Of a stretch of DNA of 64,000 nt, positions 54,911-64,000 are shown piece after piece. The position numbers and the translations under genes were made by a program. Every line of letters begins with the position of its first letter. The first letter of the stretch is position 1. Location of the stretch: assembly GCA_009869945.1 (NCBI GenBank), contig WIXG01000057.1, forward strand, positions 124,001 through 188,000, given 5' to 3'. A model generated the notes under the pieces. That model did no database searches. It saw only the letters and a program-made list of their open reading frames with translations, and was not told the origin of the DNA. The stretch comes from Mesaphorura yosii (lineage: Eukaryota > Arthropoda > Collembola > Poduromorpha > Tullbergiidae).

Positions 54911-57900
54911 TATCGTCGTCGTCCGTCCGACGGTGACAGCACACGGCACTTCGAAACAACGAGGATCCAAATCAATGTCAGTACTCAGCACTGATCCGAA
55001 GAGTGATTCATTCCAGACAGCCACACCACAAACAGAAGGCTACAACTTGTAAAGTTCCGATTCTGAAGGATTGGTCAAATTAACATTAACCGCAAGAAGA
55101 GATAAGCGTTTAAATCCCAATTGAGTTCATTGCATTTGTTGTGCTCATTAAGACAAAGTAGACGAGCGCGGCCGCAAGAGAAAATTGTGTTCCGCCGAGG
55201 GAGAGGGCGCTTGAACCTTCAGACAGGGCTTCAAGCTGCGACTACGAGCTCACTCATTAACGTGCTGAGTTTGGTTTCGATCAAGGGGAGAGCTTAATGA
55301 GGGGAAAGAAGAATCAGAATCAGGCCAAGAGCCAAGCCGGCACGTGCCTGGCGTGGCCTGGCCCATTTCGATTTCATTATCATTCCACCGCATGCCACGA
55401 CAGGTCGCAACCAAGCCAAAGAGTACCAGTGCGTATTTTTAGTTCCGGCATGACATAAATCCTGTACGGTCCAAATTGGCAAACCGCTGTAAATACGTGC
55501 AGAATTGGCAAATGACAATCTGGCAGCGACAACGGCAACGAGTGACAGTATGCGTGCACGTCTTCGCCTGTGACAGCGGTGTGGCGTGCTTTGGCTTTTG
55601 GCAGGTCTGCTCTTTCGTGGAAGATTCTTTTCGTGTCATCGTGTCACGTCGACGAGTGATACAAACTAATCATCAACGAGTCTGCGCTCGCGTTCGCGTG
55701 CAATTCGCGTGTTCGTGTTGTTGTTTTCTTCGATTCATCCAATTTCTGATTTCTAGATCAGAGCAGTGAAAGGTCAACGTCAACGACGATGGATGGAAAA
55801 GCGAATGAGGTCAAGAGTCAAAAGTCAAAAGCTGACGACGATGACGACGCCTTAGCGAAAATTTAAACTCTTACTTGACTCACTTCTGCTGTTCGCTTAT
55901 GAGTTGCATCATACATTGTCAATGGGATACGAATGCGAATGCGAATCCTCGGATCACGATCAAATCTTCGTATTTTCAAGCCAATGGGTCTGCATGCGTC
56001 ATGGCACGAGCACGAGTGACGGGTATGAGAGTGTCATGATCATGATTATCATTTATCATTTATGACCTGCACATTTCACAATTCCAATTCCTAAGAATCT
56101 CCACGAATCCAGTACAAAGGTCAAGCGAGTGGAATTTGCCAGTGTCAGGGCACAAGTCAAGGGTTAAGCTTGCGATTTGTTGACGATAAATCTGCTGTCC
56201 GCCTTTTGTTGGTACACAAAAGAAATTATCGAAACCTGAGCAGGCATGGCACGGCGCGGCGCAGACGCGGCCCACATTCCATAACTCCATCGTGCGGTGC
56301 CGTGCTTATGCGTCCGCGTCTGCGTCTGGTGTTTATTTATTTGGTGTAGGGCCCTATTTAATTTCATGCCCGCCTGCTTGCCGACTGCCACCGCATACGG
56401 TGCGTACGCGTGAAGGAATGCGTGGGAATCACATCCAGGAACCTTTTCCCACGTTTCACACCACCACCTGCCACACACTTGCCTCGTTTACTACCCCGCG
56501 TCTGGCGTATGGCAGGGCAGGCAGGGCGAGGACGATGCTGGCTGCTGCTGCTGTAACTGTGACTGCTTTGTAGAGGAATTTCATGGACCCAAATTCCTGA
56601 ATAGCTGCAGTGCAGTGGGACTGAAATCTGAGTAGAGCAGAGACAAGCAAGCAGAAAACGACAAAACGCAGAAAGGCAGACAAGAAAAGGTGCGGACTTG
56701 CTGGCGTGGCGAGGAGGAAGATCAGATGGTCTTAACACATAACTCTGGTTTCTTGTTCGGGTTATTAATTAAAAATTCATTAGACACGCATTTCAGTTAA
56801 AAACACGGCCCCACAAGACTGAAAATACAAGAATTTGCGTTTGGCTTGCCACTGCGCATTGAGCATTGCCCAAGCCAATCAGTCAAAATCCCCTACCTGT
56901 AATTAACTTTTAGTGTGAATTCGTGGTAGTGATTCTTGTAAGATGCTGTGATGCTAAGGAAGAGATAAACTGGTTACTGGTTAATGCAATGCCACATCAT
57001 AACAATTCGTGATTCGTTTAATGGCCCTGCTACTGGAATTCTGGTCGGACAAGTAAAACAGTAGTTTGTAAAGAGTCGTTGGATGAAAGGCTGTAATTAT
57101 CAATGCAAAGGATGACTGACCGACGTGCTTGCCTTCCTTGTGAAAATATTTGTTTCTGTCTTGCTTCGTCAAAATTAATGATATTTGAACACAAAATTAA
57201 TTAACACTGCCCGTTGATGATTAAAAATATGCAGTTCACTGGGCTGAAATTGGCGAATTCTCAAGGCATTTTTGCATCAGTTAATTAAACAAATTGTTCC
57301 CAAGCAATTTTTCCTGGTAAATTGTTCTCAGACAATTGCTTCTAGATAAATTGTTCCTAGACAATTGTTTCTAGGTAAATTGTTCTCAGACAATTGTTCC
57401 AGGCGTGCTCCCCGCCCAGAATTCTTTTCCAAATTAAGAAAATCCTTGACTCGAGTAATAATTTCCGAAACTAATCTCAAGCAACATCCGGGACTCACAG
57501 AATTTCCCTGTCATTCGTGGCGATGATTTAACTTCCGAAACATTGCGAAGGTTGATCTTCCTGCCGCGCCGTCGGGTCCTTGCTAGTCTTTTGCGTACAA
57601 ATCGCCGACAGCATGGCCGGTGGAAATTAATGGCATCTGAAAATCTTAGTCGTTCAGTTCGAATCAAATGAAAACCATAAGCCCTAGTATACTCTAGAAT
57701 ACTTTATGCTAAACTATTTTCAGCCTTAACCCAAATCCAAGCCCAATAAAGAATTGCAATAGTGAAGAAACGTATGAATTGCAAAACAGCCTTGCGAGTA
57801 GCAAGCCATATCAATTCAGAATTAACACAGTGAACCAATTACGTGAAAGGAGGCAGGCGCTTAAATTTCGTTGCACTGCAGAGTCGCATTCATCTACTTC

Positions 57901-60900
57901 GTATGCTCTGTGCTGTACATTGTCACAAACGATCCATGTGCTAATGTCAGTGCCAGCAATGGCTGTTTAGACACAGGAGCCGGGGTGAGCTTCATGGAAC
58001 TAAGCGCAGTGAATGAAAAGCGGGAAGTCGAAGTCTAGTGTCTACAGGAGCACGAACAACATCAAATGGGACAACACTCACAGTGACAGCAATTCCGGTC
58101 AGTATCACTGGAGAAATTCGACAGCATCAACCTCGTACTGTGAGTACTTCCAGTACCAGTGCCAAGCAGCAAACAGCAAAAGCACTGTAGCATAAATTGA
58201 GAGGTTTTTGGTCATCGCGTTTTGCGTTGTGTCAAACCATAATTCTAGCCACTTGCGAATGCCGTACAAAGAAATACAAATCCATGCATAAATCGCACCG
58301 AGCGTACAAGTTTTGGTCTAGGCCGACTGTTTTTATGTGTTTGCAGAAGAGATTTGCACTTTCCGTTTATAATCTTCAACATGTTTCGAATTCGGTAAGA
58401 CGTGCACGCGTGGAGGTGTTCGACAGAAGCTGGAATTTCATCTCAGGCCGTGTCTCCTTATCTTTACAACCCTCTGTCTTCATCTTCATTAATTTCCCGA
58501 ACAAAAACTATCAATATTCATTACTAGAGATCTTGCCTCTCGTGCTCTCGCCCAGCCGCTCTTCTTGCTTCTTCGCTCCGGCTTCTTATCTTTATGATTC
58601 CATTCCTCAACAATCGACAATTCAGTAATTCAGATCTCAAGCATCCTACGTCCAGGCACTTAAGTGTCCTGCCTCAATACTCGATGCCCTGTAGAAAGAC
58701 AAGACAACGAAGACGAGGGATCCTTGCCATTGCCACTTGCGTTGCGCTCTTATCTTGATTTCTTGATTCGTAAAAAGGAGTTACAAAGTTTCTCACTCAA
58801 TTATCCAACAATTCAGATTCAAGATCTCTTCTCCAGCGCGTAAGTGTATTGCATTGCATTTGTCATGTCGTGTACTTAATAATCTCGTCTTCGTTTCTTC
58901 TGGTGCGGTGTTCTGGTTCATTATAAAACTTCACTGTTCACTGCTCAACCGACTACAGACTCAACCCCTTCGGATATCATTATCGTGTTTTGATCTCTGA
59001 AACCATTATTATCAAGACCAGACCAACAGCCACTTACGACTTGCCACACGAGTGAGGATAGGAATGAAGATGAATTTATTACTCGGGCTGTGGCCACGTT
59101 GAAGTTGAAGCCTGGCTGAAGTATCAGCACCAGCAGGAGTCAAATCAAAGGCAGGAGCTACCCTTTAATTAATCGTAAATGAGTCGGCTTCACATCTTCA
59201 TTTTCTCCATCCCAGTCAGCTCCACTCAGGTGAATCGTGAATTGAGTCAGCCGCAGTCGCTGCCGCCGCTCTCGTTTTTACTTTCATTCTGATCTGGAGC
59301 ACAGATAAAAGGCAATTACTGAGCTTCACTTTATCCATCCTTTATCTTATCCGTCCTGTGGTTAAATTATTCCGTCAAAGAAGCGCGCCTGCGTCTGTTT
59401 CAGCTTCGGCTTGAGTCTTTCATCGTGATTATACATTTTAATCCCATTGTTATCCCTCAAATGAACCGAAGCGACTAGTTTGGCATTGACTTTGGCTTCT
59501 GGCTTGGTTTAACTGCAGTCTTTATTTTGACCCCTACAGCCGCAGGATTCTGAAGCACCACGCGTTCAAGTGACGTGACGAACAACTTGATTTGATGGAT
59601 GGTTGCGTAAATACAGATTAGATTCCTTCTGCGTGTAATCGTAATCTCGAAAATTGGATCTGGGTCCGTAAATCATCTTCGAACTTCGAGATTCACAATC
59701 GCATTTTGAATTTTTAGTTTTTTGACGCGACATTCGCTTGTCGGCGTTGGTAAACTAATTCTTTGATATCTTACTAAAATCCTGCATACAAAATCCACAA
59801 GCTGGATAAAGCAGTGAAACTGTCAGATGCCTAGCCTGCCTGGCCATGACTGAAGCACCGCACCCAATTAGGGACGGCTTTGAAAATCTTTCAAACTTTT
59901 TTCAAGACCATGGCGTTTGTTTAATAAAAATTGTATTGCCACAAGGCTTGTTTGGGGCATGAAAACTTCGTCAGAAATTTTGGAACATTTCTGGAACATT
60001 TTACCGGAAACAATTTTTTGGAATATTTTCCTGGAAGCAATTTCTTTTTTGGAAAAATTCTCTTAGAACGTTTCTGCAAGAATATGTTTGCCTTGGAACA
60101 TCATTTAGCTCAATTCAACATCAAATATCGAACTGTGCAGCAATCGCTGATTCCATTTTTTGTGAATCGAGTAGAAATACACACAATGATAACAGATACA
60201 TTCTCTCTGTGTGATGTGTGGTGTATGTTGCTAATAAATTGAAGTAAGGTTTGCCGTAAGGCCTCAAAGAGGTTTGCTGGAGTCTTTCATCTTGTCGTTT
60301 GTAATCTAAGCTATGTGAATACGAACAGAACATCCTATTCATGATGACAAACACATTTTTCGGTGTCAAAATGACATTTGACACTCGGTGTGGTGTGGTA
60401 CACGCGCATTACAAAATACAAATACGAACGCCGCAAGAGAAGAAAGACGAAGGACGACGCGGACATGAGAGTGTTGCCAATTTAATGAGGGCAAGTAGCT
60501 CGTCATTTTTCATCTTGTCTCGATCTCGAATTTGTTCAACGCTACGCTGCACCACGCTTCGGTATGCGACACGCGTTAGCGTCTTTGTGTGAATCAGGAG
60601 TCAAGAATGTTGTGGGTAGGAATTGCCGCATGCCGTTGCCAAAATACGCAAGACGCAATCGCAAAAAATACAGTCACAAGTCGAAAATTTGCATCGCGTC
60701 TCAAGTTTCTCACGCTTCTACTTCTGCTTCAGGTTTTGCTTCAGGTTCAGGTTCGCCGTCGACCACATCTTGTCTGCATTTGTATTTCATCTCTGCCTCT
60801 TCCAATAAACTGCGCAAGACAAGACAGTAAGGTGGAAGATAATTTTTGAGAGGCTCTCGCTGAAATTACGAGTCACGAATTTGCTTGCTGCTGGACTGGG

Positions 60901-63900
60901 TAACGAGAACAAGTCGGGCCCTTGTCAACTTATCACATTTTCGACAGTAAATTACAACAACCTGCCTGACAGATGCAGCGAACACCATAAAATTGTTCAA
61001 TCTGTCTGTTGTATTCTATTTCAATTGCAATATTCCTTTCTACTATTGAGTTCGATCTTACGCTATTCCAGCAGAAGCCAAACTCTTCAGCTCCAAGAGA
61101 TGATTATTACACTAATGACTATTAAATTTCAATCCTGCATTATTACACAATCAACTGAACACGGCACGGAAACTCTAGATCCTGGAACAGCAACAGGTGC
61201 AACCTCCAACCGATTAAGGCGTCAAGATCAAGTTCCGTTAGGTGACGATAAATCAAATCATGTTCGTGCCTTCGTGCATTGCACGCACTGCAGTGCTTCA
61301 GAAGATCCGGATTCTGAGCAAAGATCTTTTACATTTTCCGATCTTCCAAGTAATGACTATATTTAGGAACCAAATTACCTTCATTACCTTACAAATCACA
61401 ATTATCAGTTTCTAATTCGATGCTTAATCATGGGATGAGAACAAAATAATGATGTGCAGTTATGATCTCCACCTTAATCTGAGGATAATGAGTTGATCTT
61501 TTGCCCAGACACCTTAATAATAATTAAGGATGTATCGACGAAGACGTAGCGTATCAAGACACCAGGCGAGATGATCCAGTTGATGATGTAATTGTGAACA
61601 AGTTCTACGTACGCTGACGAGCTGATTAAAATGAAGAAACCCCACAAAGCAATGATACACGCTTCAGTGCGCAGCGGACGCACACACGCGGCAGCGGCTG
61701 GGCGAGTGGCAAGTTAAAGATAAGAGCTAATTACAATATTGTCATTGTCATCCCACCTCACAATCGACGCAGCAGTTCGGCGGCTCGGCCCTGTCAGCAC
61801 ACGAGTCAAGGCTTCACTCAACACGTCTTGTCGCATCGCAGCAGTAATCACTAACAAGGACGAGTGACCTTTCATTCGCTCCTCGCATCACTTTCGAATT
61901 TTGGGAGAAACCAAACCAGTAACCAGATTTGGTTCGCCAATTGTTTAATGCTATAAAATTACCGTTAATTATCAAGATTATTGACCACGTTCGTAACTTG
62001 TTACAGTAATAAATTAGTGCAGTGCTGGGCATCTGTGACAGTGACAGCAATTTCACATTTAGCAGTGATCGTGCCACGGAATGGCTTGGCTCACATGATC
62101 GTTATCGTCGTGCTGTCATCTTAATGGTGTTGAATGTTGATCCGCATCCACATCATCAGCGACCAGCAGCAGATCACATCATCAGTGGGCTCTTGCCTTG
62201 ACGTGCGCCGTCCGTGCCATGCCGTGCCGTACTCATCAATTATTAATTACGTACGTGGTCAAGTCCAGTCTATATCTCAATCTCATGGCTGCTGCCGCGC
62301 TATGGCTGCTGGTTGCTTATCTGATCATCAATCTTATTACAACACCGACTGGCCTGGCCTAGCACATCGTCCCAGGATGCGGTCAGGCAAAGGCAATTGG
62401 CGATGGGCAATTGCGTTAGGCAATGCAGAGTGCAGGCGAGGCGAGAGAAATCTTATAAAAAATGTGATTTATGTGATGTACAGGAAAAATACGAGCAGAA
62501 GCATGAGCAGATCAGGTTCTTGGTATGGTAGTGATACGTATATTTATTTTGAACACGTGCACAACGAGAGCAGAAGGATCAGGATCCCAGTAGTACCGCG
62601 GCGAACGTGAGCAAGTTTCACCTGCCAATGCTGTCCGTGTGCAAACAGATACAAATTCGATCAGCAAGTGTGCCGGGCTCTATTCTTTATGCAAATGTAA
62701 ATGCGAGCGTGCTTCATTCATTCACGGAGAACTGGATCTAGAACTGGAACTGCACGAAGCGCTCAAATTGGACAATGCCGCTGCGCCCGACACGCTGATG
62801 ATTTGGTTATTATGATGAATTGGGTACACAGAACTTCGTGACGGCGGTTAACGAGCGAGATGGTCTGACGCAAGTCGGCTATTGATTCAACTGGGCTGTG
62901 GACTCCAGCCCACATTGGCACTGGCGCACATGTTGACACTACCGGATTCGTGCCGCATTGTATATTTGGACTTTGTTGTCGTGTCTGCTGCTAATTAAAT
63001 CAACACGAGCACGGAACAGCTAGTCTGCAAGGCACAAAGTCTAAGTTCCAGTCGAGTAACAAGTAATGCGAGACTAACGAGAAACGAGTAACATCTGAAG
63101 CAGAAAACTGAGACTGAAAAGATGAATTCGCATTTAAATTGAATGACCAAACGCTCAAATTGTTACTGTCTAATCGTTTGCCGTGGTTCGTGTGCTGCTT
63201 CGCGCTGCTGCACCAGAAACAAGATTAACTGAACAATTACAAGTTTGAGGACCGCCTGCCGTTCCATTTAATTCGTTCTAAAGATCTTCGGGGCACACGT
63301 AAATTGTAAATTGAGTCGGAGAAGAAGAAAATGCTCGAATCGCTCGAAGGGAACAAGTGTTCGCGTCAAAGCTCGAGCTCAAAACCTCAAAAAGGCCAAA
63401 TCATTCTCATTTCACGAACTTGGGCTTAGTACGGACGACGGGCTCGAGAAAACTTACCTTTGTCAGTATTTAATTAGAGTCCAGGCCAGTCGCGGTCGTG
63501 GTCGTGGCAAGGCAATGACAGGTTCAAAAATTGATCCTGCCCGCTGCTGTTGGATGGCTGCTTGGCTTGTGACCAAATGACAAAAAGGATCAATTCAATA
63601 GTTCAATGCGATGAAGCATGTCTCAAGACTTAACATTGGCGTCCGCGTCGCGTCCAGCCCGACGCATGCTAAATGCAACGCTAATGCTAATCCTCTTTTC
63701 GTGGTCGAGTGGATCGATGGCTCGGGTTTCAAGCTGTGAAATTTAAAAAGCGGTTGTCAGAATCCTAAATTTTCATGCACTTGAGCGCACTTGAATGACT
63801 GACGACTAAATTGACGAAAGACTGACGGGCTGACGAGTTGGAGAATGCGAATGGCAATACGAAATACGCGAAGCACGTTTATTCTCTTATTCTTATTCAT

Positions 63901-64000
63901 ATTTGACATTTTGACAGGGCAGCAGCGTGGACGCAGTGGCGGACTGCGTTTGTGGCACCGGCCACTTAAGTCTTCAACTCTCAAGCACGCTGACACTGTG
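54911..64000. other. 9-kb region without a supported gene
   Basis: After the integrin start codon I find no open frame with a domain or a consistent chain of exons on either strand. The longest frames (60881-61366, 62134-62610, 58197-58628) are compositionally like the surrounding DNA and lack splice partners. A minus-strand stretch at 57490-57635 is Arg-rich, with a plausible acceptor and a GTGAGT donor, but no recognised domain. The 29-bp repeat array below is the only structured element. This could be promoter and enhancer DNA of the integrin genes, a long intron of a gene beyond the window, or decayed repeats. Confidence 0.5.
57291..57403. repeat. Tandem repeat, about four copies of a 29-bp unit
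   Basis: Units begin at 57291, 57319, 57348 and 57377, each starting AAATTGTTC and continuing to a second half around CAATTG(T)TTCTAGGT; lengths 28, 29, 29 and about 27. Each unit contains an imperfect palindrome: ATTGT and ACAAT flank six bases in the second and fourth copies. Units differ by a few substitutions, so the array is not brand new. Confidence 0.75.

Noticed and set aside
57291-57403. CRISPR array interpretation of the 29-bp repeats
   Set aside because: The units are directly adjacent with no spacers, and the window is an animal genome.
57434-57667. Arg-rich minus-strand frame with plausible splice sites
   Set aside because: It looks slightly like a basic ribosomal or nuclear protein segment, but no neighbouring exon continues it in phase and no domain is recognised.
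62134-62610. 158-aa plus-strand frame in the right-hand empty block
   Set aside because: Composition matches the surrounding DNA, with no hydrophobic core pattern, domain or splice partner.

Overview
This is a eukaryotic, animal window: every long gene is broken by short GT-AG introns (mostly about 60-100 nt), there are no operons, and the recognisable products are two integrin beta subunits, mitochondrial GABA transaminase, a CRAL-TRIO/SEC14 protein, a PXMP2/Mpv17-family membrane protein, the mitochondrial hydrolase ABHD11 and an OB-fold DNA-binding protein. Gene style and family content suggest an arthropod-like invertebrate. A springtail-type genome is my guess, not a demonstrated identity.

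The dominant feature is a dispersed tandem family on the plus strand between 489 and 46700: ten genes for four-helix membrane proteins resembling the LAPTM4/Mtp lysosomal family (starts at 489, 4521, 17911, 22973, 31404, 33439, 35875, 37826, 44357 and 45728). All share a phase-0 intron at the start of the first membrane helix, after a motif of the type I-A-x-x-D-I. The ancestral layout looks like four exons with intron phases 0, 1, 0; individual members have lost one or two introns. Five members (22973, 31404, 33439, 35875, 37826) end in tails with PPxY motifs, the class bound by WW domains of NEDD4-type ubiquitin ligases. One (489) has histidine-rich segments at both ends. Two (4521 and 17911) are close paralogues separated by about 12 kb with no recognisable gene.

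Unrelated genes, mostly on the minus strand, sit between the family members: ABHD11 (24260-25502) and an RPA/RADX-like OB-fold gene (25917-28634); a plus-strand RIIa-domain reading frame that looks disrupted (29245-29592); a small secreted cationic peptide precursor (29788-30150); GABA transaminase (39116-40744); a SEC14-like protein (41188-42260); and a polyglutamine protein with a weak death-fold resemblance (42748-43500). From 47073 the family stops. A PXMP2-like gene converges on the first integrin beta gene with only 24 bp between stop codons, and a second integrin beta gene follows on the same strand (51557-54910). The last 9 kb (54911-64000) holds no gene I can support.

The integrins, ABHD11 and GABA transaminase are housekeeping or cell-adhesion genes with no evident pathway link to the array. 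The array itself is the accessory, fast-evolving part: variable soluble ends on a conserved four-helix core suggest a family diversified for endolysosomal sorting or ubiquitin-ligase recruitment (inference). Other items to check are altered metal-site residues in both integrins, a Helitron-like terminus inside an intron, and two convergent gene pairs with overlapping 3' ends. All exon joins were worked out by hand from splice consensus and reading phase; no database search was possible.
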